Assembly: GCF_003721595.1 (NCBI RefSeq)
Contig: NZ_RJJR01000021.1
Coordinates: forward strand, 1 to 64,000
Reading direction: 5' to 3'
Length of the DNA stretch: 64,000 bases
From: Hanamia caeni
Lineage (GTDB): Bacteria > Bacteroidota > Bacteroidia > Chitinophagales > Chitinophagaceae
Shown here piece by piece: positions 16,890 through 26,144 of this stretch (positions are counted from its first letter, which is position 1; the number at the start of each line of letters is the position of its first letter). The position numbers and the translations under genes are program-made. The notes below the pieces were generated by a model that was not told the origin of the DNA, ran no database searches, and saw nothing but the letters and a program-made list of their open reading frames with translations.

Positions 16890-18344
16890 TCAGTGGGCAT
16901 GAGCCTCTACTTCTTCCTCATAGAATTTTTCAGCACTCATTGCTTCCATGCCAGACATTTTATCTTTATAGCTTTCGCCACTTAATTTCAAAATCGCTTT
17001 AATTTCTGCTACAGCTATTACAGGGAAGAATTTTGCAAAAAGAAAATAACAAACAAAAAATAACCCAAATGTGCCGAGGTAAAAACCGATTTCCCAGATA
17101 GAAGGGCTATAATAGGTAGTCCATGATGAAGGAAGATAATCTCTGTATATAGATGTAACAATAATTACAAAACGCTCAAACCACATCCCAACATTTACAA
17201 GGATTGCCAAAAAGAAGGTAAACAACACATTTCTTCTTAGTTTTCTTGACCAAAAAAGCTGTGGAGAAACCACGTTGCAAAACATCATTCCAAAATATGC
17301 CCAACCGTAGGGGCTAAAAATATTTACCCTGCTTTCGCGGAACGCCCACCACTCGTACGTGTTTTGGCTATACCATGCTACAAATAATTCTGATAAATAG
17401 GCGCACCCTACTATTGAGCCGGTAAGAACTATTACCTTGTTCATTGCTTCAATGTGGCCAATGGTGATATAATCTTCGAGGTGCAAAAGCTTACGGGTGA
17501 TGATTAACAGGTTTTGCACCATTGCAAATCCTGAAAACACCGCACCTGCAACAAAGTAAGGCGGAAATATGGTAGTATGCCACCCGGGAATAACTGAGGT
17601 AGCGAAGTCAAAAGATACAATTGTATGAACAGACAATACCAGGGGAGTAGCCAAGCCGGCTAAAACCAATGCCAGGCTTTCCTGCCGCTGCCAGTGTTTG
17701 GTACTGCCTGTCCAGCCAAATGAAGCAAGGCCATAAAACATTTTCCTGAATTTGGTTTTTGCCCTGTCGCGTACTGTAGCTAAATCCGGCAGCAGGCCAG
17801 TATACCAAAATAATAATGAAACTGTAAAATAAGTTGATACCGCAAACACGTCCCATAAAAGCGCGGAATTAAAATTAGGCCAAACAGGGCCCCTTGAATT
17901 CGGATAAGGAAGTACAAAGAAACCCATCCATACTCTTCCCATGTGAAAAATAGGGAACTGCCCCGCACACATTACAGCAAATATAGTCATCGCTTCAGCG
18001 GCCCTGTTCACGCCAGTTCTCCATTTTTGGCCAAACAATAAAAGGATTGCAGAAATTAATGTGCCGGCATGGCCAATACCAATCCACCACACAAAGTTGG
18101 TAATATCCCATCCCCATCCTACGGTATGGTTTATATTCCATTGGCCTATACCATAATCAACCTCCCTGTACACAGAATAGATTCCAAATAGCAACAAAGC
18201 GGCAGCAATAGAAAGTCCTATCCACCAAAGGCGTGTGGGAGTGGTTTCTACAGGGCTTATAATATCTTCAGTTACCTGGTGATAATTTTTATCCCCATCG
18301 ATTAATGGCTCCCGTAGTTGCGATTCATATTTTAATAATGACAT
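16890..18344 (-). CDS. actC: Alternative complex III subunit ActC (NrfD-like)
   Basis: Polytopic quinol-interacting subunit, 484 aa with about ten helices, of the NrfD/PsrC family. It shows GIGHAGTLISAILLLFGQ near residue 90, the HMGRVWMGFFVLPYPNSRGPVWPNFNSALLWDVFAV stretch that is strongly conserved in ActC, and a His-rich C-terminal tail (EEEVEAHAH). It binds next to the Fe-S subunit ActB and is thought to host the menaquinol oxidation site. It lies 56 bp downstream of actB. Confidence 0.95.
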   Translation of the reverse strand: MSLLKYESQLREPLIDGDKNYHQVTEDIISPVETTPTRLWWIGLSIAAALLLFGIYSVYREVDYGIGQWNINHTVGWGWDITNFVWWIGIGHAGTLISAILLLFGQKWRTGVNRAAEAMTIFAVMCAGQFPIFHMGRVWMGFFVLPYPNSRGPVWPNFNSALLWDVFAVSTYFTVSLLFWYTGLLPDLATVRDRAKTKFRKMFYGLASFGWTGSTKHWQRQESLALVLAGLATPLVLSVHTIVSFDFATSVIPGWHTTIFPPYFVAGAVFSGFAMVQNLLIITRKLLHLEDYITIGHIEAMNKVIVLTGSIVGCAYLSELFVAWYSQNTYEWWAFRESRVNIFSPYGWAYFGMMFCNVVSPQLFWSRKLRRNVLFTFFLAILVNVGMWFERFVIIVTSIYRDYLPSSWTTYYSPSIWEIGFYLGTFGLFFVCYFLFAKFFPVIAVAEIKAILKLSGESYKDKMSGMEAMSAEKFYEEEVEAHAH

Positions 18345-18400
18345 ACTATTTTATTAGCTTTTCCCCGTAGTTTCTAGCTACAGGCTTATTAAATATCGGT

Positions 18401-21400
18401 TTATACTTTTTCTTTTGTGCTTCCTACTTCTCTCGTAGTATTTCTTACCTGTGTGAGGTAATTGATATTAGGCAGTGTATGTAATTGTTCCAATACATAA
18501 AACTTCCTGTTTTTTTGCTGCTCAAACCTAAGCTTGGAAATCTTGCTTTCCGGATCATTAACATTACCAAATTCAATAGCATGAGTAGGACAAGCCTGCA
18601 TACAAGCAGTTTTCGCTTCCTGGTCTTTTAATACCCTGTCTTCTTTTTTCGCATTCAATTTCGCTAACTGTAAGCGCTGGATACAGAAGGTGCATTTTTC
18701 CATAACTCCGCGTGAACGGACAGTAACATCCGGATTCAAAACCATCCGTGTCAAATCATCCTGGAGGTTCATGGTAGCATCCGAAATAATACCTACCTGG
18801 TTATCAGGAAAACTATCCGACCCGTTCCAGTCTGCCCAGTTAAACCGCCGGACTTTATAAGGGCAGTTGTTAGCGCAGTATTTCGTACCAATGCAACGGT
18901 TATAAATCATTTGATTTAATCCTTCGCTGCTATGGTTGGTGGCAGAAACCGGGCAAACGTTTTCGCAAGGCGCGTTATCGCATTGCTGGCAAAGCATAGG
19001 TTGAAAAACTACATCAGGTTTCTTGGGATCTCCTGTGTAGTACCGGTCAATCCTTATCCATTGCATGTCCTGGAACCTGGCAACATCATGTTTACCTACG
19101 GTGGAAATATTATTTTCTGCCACGCATGCAATTGTACAGGCGCCGCAACCAATGCAAGTATTCAAATCAATACTCATACCCCACTTTATTCCAGGCCGGT
19201 CAAATGTTGGATACAGAGTAGCATCCCTTGTAAAGCTGGTTCCATATTGTGCTAGTTCCTCTTCTTCCTCTTTATTTAGCTCCCCGGGGTTAGCTATAAA
19301 GTGACTAAGTGTGGCTTCTCTGACTACTGGCCGGCCTTCTGTAAGGCTATGAGTTTGCGTTGTAGCAATTTTGTATTTTTTATCTGTCTTTTCAATTTGA
19401 GCGGGAGCATCATACAGAATATTAGCTCCGTTAAATACAACAAACGGATATACATTTTTGCCTGCTCCTACTGCAGCGGGCCCGATATATTCAGCAGTTT
19501 TGGATGCATCGTTGCTTTCACGGCCATATCCTACAGCTACGGCTACTACATCCGGATGCATACCGGGTGTGATCATCGCAGCAAGTTCCACAGTTTTTCC
19601 ATTTGAAGTTAATTTCAAAACAGGCTTATCAGGATGCACCTCATATTTGTCCGATTCTCTCGGGTTAAATAAATCAATATCAAAAAGCTTTTTGCCTAAC
19701 TCAGGAGATATCATCGCGTAGTTGTCCCAAGTAGCTTTCGACATAGGATCGCTCGCTTCCTGCAACCAGGCGTTGCCGGCCCTGCTACCATTTCCCATGG
19801 ATATTTTTTGATACAAAACCATCTCTATTTCGCCGCCCTTAATAGCGCCGATTTTTGCAGCAGCATCGGCTACACTTCCTGAAGCAGGTGTTGAAGACGC
19901 AGTTGTATTTGCCTGGCCGGATGAAGCACTATTTGCAGGTGCAGAAGCGCTGGCAATCGAAGTTGAAGAATCGCTTTTGGCCTGTTGTTGCAAGGCAGCA
20001 GGGGCAACATTCCCTATTGAATCAGCGGCGCCAACCGCAGCTAATGCAGTCGCAATGCCTGAGGTAAGATTGGATGGATTAACAATTATCGGCTCAGTTT
20101 TCAGTTTAGAATTTTCCATAATTCCATCCTGAATGAAAGTCTCATATTTATCAAGCCCACCAAGTTTTTGCATCCAGTATGCCCTGAAATAGCCCTCATA
20201 ATTATCGCCGTTTCCATTCAGCTTAAGAAGAGTAGCTTCAAATTGCCTGGTTTTAAACAACGGATGAATCAAGGGTTGAATAGAACTGATAAACCCGGTT
20301 TGCTGTTCAGAATCTCCCCAGCTTTCTAACCAATGATGAGAAGGAACTACATATTTACATAGTTCTGTAGTTTCATCCATTTTTTCGCTGCAGGAAAGAG
20401 TAAACGGACATTTTTTTACTCCATCAGCAAATTTCTTTGCATCGAAATAACTATAAACCGGGTTAGCACCGTACACAATTAAAGCTCCTACATTTCCTGC
20501 ACTCAAATCCTGTGTAAGAGCCACCATATCGGCGTCAATACCTTGGCGGTAGTTTGTTTTTGTATTCCAGTCAATTGTAGACCCATTAGCACCAATTGCC
20601 TGGTTAATGGCATTCACAATAATCTGAATATTTTTATCATTGCTTCCACATACTACTAAAGACGCTCCTTTGTTGGCCATTAATTCTGCCGCAGTTTTTT
20701 TAACTGCAGTAGCTAATTCTCCCTGCAAAGATGCGGTAGTTCCTCCTCCTACGGCGCCCAAAAGAGCCAATGCAATAGCGCCGGTTTCAGAAGGCTTATG
20801 TAAATATCTTTCATCAGCATTTGCGCCGGTCATACTATAATAACCTTCAAACTGGATATGCCTGCTCATGGACGGCTTTGATTCGTCTATCCGCCTCCCG
20901 ACTGCATATTGGTTAGAAAATACTACCGGGCTAATCCAGTTTCCAAGAAAATCAGCATCGAGGCTTACAATTACCTTTGCCTTATCAAAATGGTATGCAG
21001 GCAAATATTTTTTTCCGTAAGATGCCTGGTTGGCTTCAATCATTCCGCTACATGATACGGCGTCGTATTGCACATGGCGGCTTCCAGCAGGGCATTTTGC
21101 CAGGAAATCATTTATAATCTGTTTGCCCGTAACCGAAGTATAGGAAGTCGTCAATACCACAACAGGCTTTGCTGTATTGGAAGCTAAGCCACTGGCTATC
21201 ATTTTGTCTATCGCTTCAAAAGTAGCTTCCTTCTTATTTATCATCGGATAGCGGAGCCTTGTAGTGTCATATAAATCAAGAACAGAAGCCTGAACCTGTC
21301 CGGAGGTACCACCTTCTGTTAAGGTAGAAAGTGCATTTCCTTCTATTTTTATTGGCCGGCCTTCTGTTTGCTTTACTACTACCGGAACAGAATCACCATC

Positions 21401-21697
21401 ACTTAAATAAGTAGACGCATAATAATTTGGGATACCTGCGATTACATCATCAGGCTTATGAAGAAATGGAATACTTTTGCGAACCGGCATCTCACAACTT
21501 GCTGCAATGGCTGCTGCTGCAGTGCTAAAGCCCATGTATTTCAGAAAATCTCTTCTGGGAGTTTTAGCATTCAATAGATTCTCATCTGCTAATTCCTCAA
21601 AAGGAAGTTCCTTAGAGAATTCATCTTTTAATGCTTTTTTATTGGCCTCGGTTTGGTTTAGCTCTCCAAAATTTTGCCAGTACTTTTTTTCACTCAT
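18401..21697 (-). CDS. actB: Alternative complex III subunit ActB, Fe-S protein with molybdopterin-like domain
   Basis: Large periplasmic redox subunit, 1098 aa. The N-terminus has a twin-arginine-type signal (RRDFLKYMGF, about residues 48-57) followed by a lipobox-like AASC, so it is probably exported folded and lipid-anchored. Residues about 60-540 and 618-780 resemble a molybdopterin oxidoreductase fold that in this family holds no molybdenum. Residues about 545-617 form a low-complexity Ala/Ser/Thr/Gln linker. The C-terminal ferredoxin-like part (about 840-1060) has the cysteine groups CIGCGACTIAC, CQQCDNAPCENVCP, CIGTKYCANNCP and CTFC...CMQACP for up to four Fe-S clusters. It follows actA, with a hairpin repeat in the 110-bp gap. 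Confidence 0.95.
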   Translation of the reverse strand: MSEKKYWQNFGELNQTEANKKALKDEFSKELPFEELADENLLNAKTPRRDFLKYMGFSTAAAAIAASCEMPVRKSIPFLHKPDDVIAGIPNYYASTYLSDGDSVPVVVKQTEGRPIKIEGNALSTLTEGGTSGQVQASVLDLYDTTRLRYPMINKKEATFEAIDKMIASGLASNTAKPVVVLTTSYTSVTGKQIINDFLAKCPAGSRHVQYDAVSCSGMIEANQASYGKKYLPAYHFDKAKVIVSLDADFLGNWISPVVFSNQYAVGRRIDESKPSMSRHIQFEGYYSMTGANADERYLHKPSETGAIALALLGAVGGGTTASLQGELATAVKKTAAELMANKGASLVVCGSNDKNIQIIVNAINQAIGANGSTIDWNTKTNYRQGIDADMVALTQDLSAGNVGALIVYGANPVYSYFDAKKFADGVKKCPFTLSCSEKMDETTELCKYVVPSHHWLESWGDSEQQTGFISSIQPLIHPLFKTRQFEATLLKLNGNGDNYEGYFRAYWMQKLGGLDKYETFIQDGIMENSKLKTEPIIVNPSNLTSGIATALAAVGAADSIGNVAPAALQQQAKSDSSTSIASASAPANSASSGQANTTASSTPASGSVADAAAKIGAIKGGEIEMVLYQKISMGNGSRAGNAWLQEASDPMSKATWDNYAMISPELGKKLFDIDLFNPRESDKYEVHPDKPVLKLTSNGKTVELAAMITPGMHPDVVAVAVGYGRESNDASKTAEYIGPAAVGAGKNVYPFVVFNGANILYDAPAQIEKTDKKYKIATTQTHSLTEGRPVVREATLSHFIANPGELNKEEEEELAQYGTSFTRDATLYPTFDRPGIKWGMSIDLNTCIGCGACTIACVAENNISTVGKHDVARFQDMQWIRIDRYYTGDPKKPDVVFQPMLCQQCDNAPCENVCPVSATNHSSEGLNQMIYNRCIGTKYCANNCPYKVRRFNWADWNGSDSFPDNQVGIISDATMNLQDDLTRMVLNPDVTVRSRGVMEKCTFCIQRLQLAKLNAKKEDRVLKDQEAKTACMQACPTHAIEFGNVNDPESKISKLRFEQQKNRKFYVLEQLHTLPNINYLTQVRNTTREVGSTKEKV

Positions 21698-21706
21698 ATT
21701 TATTCC

Positions 21707-21721
21707 ATCCGCCTGGCGGAT
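21707..21721. repeat. Perfect inverted repeat ATCCGCC-T-GGCGGAT
   Basis: A 7+1+7 palindrome just upstream of the actB start in the actA-actB gap. The GC-rich stem stands out in AT-rich surroundings. It may be a transposable REP-like element or an mRNA processing/stability hairpin. Confidence 0.65.
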
Positions 21722-21807
21722 TATTAGCTTAAATCAAAAGATCTAAGAAATGAACAATATTGTTTGTATTTATTTTAGTCAAGCCTTTTTACGTGACAAG
21801 GAATATT

Positions 21808-23082
21808 TTAATAATGGCATTTTCCGCATTCAGTACCACCAATCATCTGCACAGTCACGCTGTCATATTTTTTGTCTTTAATGTCCTGGTGAAATTTTTG
21901 ATAAATGCTGTAAAATTTGTTGCCATTGCCTTTGTTGTCGTCAAACTGAACATTGGTAGTTCTATGACAGTTTACACACCAGCCCATACTTAAATCAGTA
22001 AATTGTTTTACCTGTACCATGTTTTGAATTTCTCCATGACAGGTCTGACAAGCGATTTGCCCTACTTTTACGTGTTGTGAGTGGTTGAAATAAACAAAGT
22101 CCGGAAGATTATGAATCTGAACCCATTCTATAGGTTTTCCGGGCTTGTCGTATTTTTTTGTATCAGGATTCCATCCTGCGTATTTGTATAATTTTTGGAT
22201 TTCACCATTGGCATCCACAGTGGTTCCATCATCACGAATGATTGGTGCACCTGTATATTCTTTTACAGACATGTGGCAATTCATACAAACGTTTACTGCC
22301 GGGATGGTTGCATGCTTGCTATCCTGTGCACCGCCGTGGCAATACAAACAACTTATCTGGTTAACACCCGCATGCACCTGGTGAACAAAATAAACCGGTT
22401 GATCGGGTTGATAACCTTGTTGTCTTCCTAAGCCCATAGCGCCATCTACCAAAAAGTAACCAGCTACTAAAAACAAAACGATAGTCAGTAATAACAAGTA
22501 AGTTTTATTTCTATAGAAAGGAACATTAGGAGGAGATTTTAATCCATCCTTTTCATCGGTAAGCTTTTTAAGATTACTGTTTACCTGTAATAGAACCAAT
22601 CCAACTACTGCTAATATTAAAGTAAGCAATCCATATAATACGGTATTGCTGGAGGAACCTGTGGTTTTTACACTGCTGACGGCTCCCGGTGCGCCTGTTG
22701 ATGGTTCGCTTCCGGGTTCTTTAAAGTTATCCGCATAATCGAGGATAGCGTCAATATCAGCATTGGATAAGTCCGGAAATGAAGTCATTACCACGCCGCC
22801 CATCTGATCCTTAAGCTTTTTAGCGTAAGGGTCTGTCATTGCCATTGAAGAAGCATTTCTAATCCATTCGTAGTGCCATCCTTTAGAAGGTTCTCTCTCG
22901 CGGGCGCCTTTCAACGCGGGTCCTACATATTGTTTATCTGGTTTGTGGCAGCTTGCGCAGTTAGCTTTAAATAAAGCCTCTCCATTTGAAGATTGAGCGT
23001 ACAAGAAATCCGGGGAGGAAATTAAAGTTAGAAAAATGAATACTGCGAATGTTTTAGTAAAAAGCCTTTTAACTTCTTTCAT
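21808..23082 (-). CDS. actA: Alternative complex III subunit ActA, hexaheme cytochrome c
   Basis: Multiheme electron-transfer subunit, 424 aa, and first gene of the respiratory cluster. A signal peptide (about 1-29) precedes a monoheme class I cytochrome domain with CASCH at 42-46 and probable axial Met99 (VVMTSFP). Two hydrophobic segments follow (about 147-166 and 193-213), then a pentaheme domain with CxxCH at 245-249, 266-270, 345-349, 369-373 and 419-423, the last one residue from the C-terminus. The pentaheme part matches ActA. The fused N-terminal cytochrome could be the mobile carrier that reaches the oxidase, since subunit II lacks a cytochrome domain. A perfect -7 promoter element lies about 47 bp upstream. 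Confidence 0.95.
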   Translation of the reverse strand: MKEVKRLFTKTFAVFIFLTLISSPDFLYAQSSNGEALFKANCASCHKPDKQYVGPALKGAREREPSKGWHYEWIRNASSMAMTDPYAKKLKDQMGGVVMTSFPDLSNADIDAILDYADNFKEPGSEPSTGAPGAVSSVKTTGSSSNTVLYGLLTLILAVVGLVLLQVNSNLKKLTDEKDGLKSPPNVPFYRNKTYLLLLTIVLFLVAGYFLVDGAMGLGRQQGYQPDQPVYFVHQVHAGVNQISCLYCHGGAQDSKHATIPAVNVCMNCHMSVKEYTGAPIIRDDGTTVDANGEIQKLYKYAGWNPDTKKYDKPGKPIEWVQIHNLPDFVYFNHSQHVKVGQIACQTCHGEIQNMVQVKQFTDLSMGWCVNCHRTTNVQFDDNKGNGNKFYSIYQKFHQDIKDKKYDSVTVQMIGGTECGKCHY

Positions 23083-23485
23083 ACTCTTTTTTACCTATCT
23101 TAATTATGGAATAATAACATTGTTGCGGCAAAAGTAACGAAGCATGTTGAGATAATCTTAACATTTTTAAATTTTTTTTTTCTTAATTAGTAATTTTTTT
23201 CCAATAAAAAAATGTATATAACGTGTATGTTTTCATAACAATAAGCTGAAGCAAACCACAGGCACAGAGCCGGTTTACGAGAAAAGAAAAACAAGATTAT
23301 TTATAATAATCAAAGACCTTTTTAATTCAATAATTTCGCCACGCAAAATTCTTACAATTGTAAGCGGACTGAAAATTTTGAATCGAAACAGCAATATGAA
23401 ACAGGCGTAATTAATCTGTATTCTGGCCCGCTGTTTTTAATTCAAACTGAATCGTTTGATTATTTTTAATAACCCTTCATAAAAA
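23083..23485. other. Divergent intergenic region actA / purN
   Basis: About 400 bp of AT-rich sequence between divergent genes. Apart from the -7 element for actA (23129-23136) I see no hairpin, repeat or small gene. No clear TAnnTTTG faces purN. Confidence 0.5.
23129..23136 (-). promoter_or_regulatory. -7 element TACTTTTG for actA
   Basis: Perfect TAnnTTTG on the minus strand, 47 bp before the actA ATG. This gives a leader of about 40 nt for the whole respiratory cluster. No TTG is seen at the usual 17-23 bp spacing. Confidence 0.45.
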
Positions 23486-24067
23486 ATGATTGAAAAAAAT
23501 CTAATCGTTTTTGCATCCGGCGCCGGAAGCAATGCACAGCAGATAATAAATTATTTTAGAAACAAAAAAGACATCAAGGTGGCGCTGATTGTTTGCAATA
23601 ATCCTAAGGCGGGTGTTTTAGAAATTGCAGCAAACGAACAAATTCCGGTAATGTTGATTAATAAAGAGAAATTTCTAAGTGATGACTTCCCCGATGAAAT
23701 GGATACTTATCACCCGGCTTTAATTGTGCTGGCAGGTTTTTTATGGAAAATACCGGAACGCATGGTTCAGAAATTTACCGGGAAAATAGTCAATCTGCAT
23801 CCGGCATTGCTGCCTGCTTATGGGGGAAAGGGAATGTACGGAGCCAATGTGCATAACGCGGTGATAAATGCAAAGGAAAAAGAAAGCGGTATAACCATTC
23901 ATTTTGTAGATGAAAAATATGACCATGGACAAATCATTTTACAGGCCCGGTGCTCTTTAGACGAAAATGAAACAGCAGAAACACTTGGCAAAAAAATCCA
24001 TAAACTGGAGCATACCTATTTCCCTAAGGCCATTGAACAAATCCTTCATGATATTTACCCGGAATAA
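23486..24067 (+). CDS. purN: Phosphoribosylglycinamide formyltransferase
   Basis: Cytosolic enzyme of purine synthesis that transfers a formyl group from 10-formyltetrahydrofolate to GAR, giving FGAR. It has 193 aa, the normal length. The phosphate-binding loop FASGAGSNAQ is at residues 9-18. Catalytic residues are Asn103 and His105 in VNLHPALLPAYGGKGMYG, and Asp146 in VDEKYDHGQI. It appears monocistronic; the next gene is a separate micro-protein. Confidence 0.95.
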   Translation: MIEKNLIVFASGAGSNAQQIINYFRNKKDIKVALIVCNNPKAGVLEIAANEQIPVMLINKEKFLSDDFPDEMDTYHPALIVLAGFLWKIPERMVQKFTGKIVNLHPALLPAYGGKGMYGANVHNAVINAKEKESGITIHFVDEKYDHGQIILQARCSLDENETAETLGKKIHKLEHTYFPKAIEQILHDIYPE

Positions 24068-24225
24068 ATTCATCAGAATTAAAATTTGAGCTATTTCTTC
24101 ATTTACTATTCCTGATAAAAATTATTCCCGTAATCGTCAAATTCAGATTAAAAAGTTTTTTTCGCTTCAGCCAATTTATTTACCAAAAGATTCAGTCACA
24201 AAATTCTGGCACGCCTTTTATAAAA

Positions 24226-24233
24226 TAAATTTG
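24226..24233 (+). promoter_or_regulatory. -7 element TAAATTTG before the DUF1328 gene
   Basis: Perfect TAnnTTTG 18 bp before the ATG at 24252, with no TTG at the expected upstream spacing. The short leader and AT-rich context keep confidence low. Confidence 0.3.
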
Positions 24234-24251
24234 AAATAAAACTTTATTATT

Positions 24252-24416
24252 ATGCTTAGATGGGCCATTATTTTTGTTGTAATTGCTATTATAGCAGCCA
24301 TTTTAGGTTTTGGCGGAGTAGCTGCCGGCGCTGCCGCAATTGCAAAAGTTTTCTTTTGGATTTTTCTCGTCTTGTTTATTCTGACACTGATTTTTGGTGG
24401 AAGAGTGTTCAAATAA
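24252..24416 (+). CDS. DUF1328 small membrane protein
   Basis: A 54-aa protein starting [20 protein letters not shown] and ending GGRVFK. Two hydrophobic helices (about 4-20 and 33-48) are joined by a Gly/Ala-rich turn ([12 protein letters not shown]). This pattern, with the LRWA start and FGG-x-AAGAA-x-IAK-x-FFWIF core, fits the DUF1328/UPF0391 family of tiny inner-membrane proteins, often stress-induced and of unknown function. It is followed by a strong intrinsic terminator, which supports a real transcript. Confidence 0.88.
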   Translation: MLRWAIIFVVIAIIAAILGFGGVAAGAAAIAKVFFWIFLVLFILTLIFGGRVFK

Positions 24417-24454
24417 TATTTACGGAACCGCCGATTAAAGTCCAAATTCAATGT

Positions 24455-24487
24455 AGATCCTGAAGGTAAAAATTTCAGGATCTTTTT
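24455..24487 (+). terminator. Intrinsic terminator after the DUF1328 gene
   Basis: A perfect 10-bp stem (AGATCCTGAA with TTCAGGATCT), a 9-nt A-rich loop and a run of T after the stem. Confidence 0.85.
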
Positions 24488-24818
24488 AATTTTATGCGCA
24501 CCCCTTAATTAACGTTTGAAACAAAATGTAGAATTGTTTACTCAGTAGATATTTAGCTCGCTCATTCTTCATGCTTTGCAGTTAAAAAAATCTGCGGAAC
24601 AAATATTATATTTAAACAGATTACAGACCGGAATATTTTACCAAAACATCAAAAAATAGAATACAGTCAAGCTATTAATTTCAGCGATTTTATTTTTAGA
24701 ACTGAAAAAAATTTGCCAGACAGGTTTCTATTCCATTATCTTTATTCCTTCGTATTGCTATTGATTACCCCAATTTTAAGGTAGATGTTAACTGGCTTAT
24801 TTTAAACCGAAAACTAAA
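24488..24818. other. AT-rich intergenic region before the DUF5009 gene
   Basis: About 330 bp with no recognisable gene, hairpin or perfect -7 element. TATCTTTA near 24737 is the closest promoter-like word. Confidence 0.4.
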
Positions 24819-25928
24819 ATGGAAGAAACACTTATGCCACAAAGGCTATATTCCCTCGATGCCTTACGTGGCTTTGATATGTTCTGGATTATGGGAGCTG
24901 ATGCAATTATGGAAAACATGAGCAAGGCGACAGGCTCCCCATTTTGGCAAACTTTAGCTGAACAATTTACCCATCCGCAATGGAATGGATTTCATTTTTA
25001 TGATCTAATTTTTCCTCTTTTTCTTTTTATAGCAGGCGTGGCTACTCCTTACTCGGTAGGGCGGGCGATGGAAAAAGGTAAAACCAAACAGCAGGTTTTA
25101 TGGCGGGTGGTGAAAAGAGGATCGATACTGGTGCTCCTCGGAATCATTTACAACAACGGTCTTGCCATTAAACCTCTTTCAGAAATACGGTTCGCCAGTG
25201 TTCTTGGAAGAATCGGATTAGCGTATATGTTTGCGAACATTATCTATATCTATTCAAACTATCGCTCGCAAATTATCTGGTTCGTTGGTATTTTAATCGG
25301 TTACTGGCTCATGTTTAAATTCACTTCCGCGCCTGGATTTCCGCATGGCGACCTTACGATGGAAGGAAATTTTGCGTCATACGTTGATCGTCTTTTTTTA
25401 CCCGGAAGGCTTTATGAAAAAATTCATGATCCGGAAGGAATTATGTCAACCATACCGGCCATTGCTACCGGCTTGCTCGGAATCTTAGCCGGACAGTTAT
25501 TAAAGAACGGTCCTTATTCCCAAAAGAAAAAAGCCGGCCTGTTGGCTGCGGGCGGAGTCATTTGTATCATAATTGCTGTCATTTGGAACTACGATTTTCC
25601 CATCAATAAAAATTTATGGACAAGCTCTTTTGTTCTGAATGTAGGCGGGATCAGTCTTTTGTTGCTTTCGCTGTTTTATTATATCATTGATATTCTCGGC
25701 TACAAAAGATGGGCTTTTTTCTTTAAAGTGATTGGCATGAATTCTATTCTTATCTATATGTCGGGCAGGTTTCTCAACTGGAATTACAGCACAAATGCAT
25801 TTTTTGGCTGGCTTGGCCAGCTTACCGGCGATCCTTATAACGCAGTCGTGTTGGCCATTTGCCTGGTCATGTTGAAATGGCTGTTTCTTTACTTTATGTA
25901 TAGAAAGAAAATATTCCTGAGAGTATAG
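24819..25928 (+). CDS. DUF5009 / HGSNAT-like membrane acyltransferase
   Basis: Polytopic membrane protein of 369 aa with about ten helices. The N-terminal SLDALRGFDMFWIMGADAI motif and the FHFYDLIFPLFLFIAGVATPYS segment are characteristic of bacterial relatives of heparan-alpha-glucosaminide N-acetyltransferase (DUF5009, YeiB/NagX-like). These are thought to acetylate amino sugars across the inner membrane using acetyl-CoA. His, Asp and Arg residues in the first loop fit such a role. The next gene downstream, 216 bp away in the same direction, is a glucosamine-6-phosphate deaminase fusion, which supports amino-sugar metabolism. ATG 24834 (MPQRL) is an alternative start. Confidence 0.85.
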   Translation: MEETLMPQRLYSLDALRGFDMFWIMGADAIMENMSKATGSPFWQTLAEQFTHPQWNGFHFYDLIFPLFLFIAGVATPYSVGRAMEKGKTKQQVLWRVVKRGSILVLLGIIYNNGLAIKPLSEIRFASVLGRIGLAYMFANIIYIYSNYRSQIIWFVGILIGYWLMFKFTSAPGFPHGDLTMEGNFASYVDRLFLPGRLYEKIHDPEGIMSTIPAIATGLLGILAGQLLKNGPYSQKKKAGLLAAGGVICIIIAVIWNYDFPINKNLWTSSFVLNVGGISLLLLSLFYYIIDILGYKRWAFFFKVIGMNSILIYMSGRFLNWNYSTNAFFGWLGQLTGDPYNAVVLAICLVMLKWLFLYFMYRKKIFLRV

Positions 25929-26062
25929 CAATCAACTTCTTACATTTGAAACAAATCTTATAACATCTTCGAAGAAGCTGTGACGCCCGCTATTCCTGCA
26001 CTTGACGAAAAAATTCAAAGGCCTGGTTTGGAGATTTCAAACTATATCCCCAAAAGATTATG

Positions 26063-26090
26063 GTTGCAACAGTAAAGCAATTTATATTTA
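26063..26090 (+). promoter_or_regulatory. Probable promoter TTG-N17-TATATTTA for nagB
   Basis: A TTG at 26063 and a -7 element differing from TAnnTTTG only in the last base, 17 bp apart. Predicted leader about 48 nt. Confidence 0.4.
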
Positions 26091-26144
26091 CGATTTAAAT
26101 TTCAATCGGTTTATTTATTTATAAAGTTTAAAATTTTTACGATT

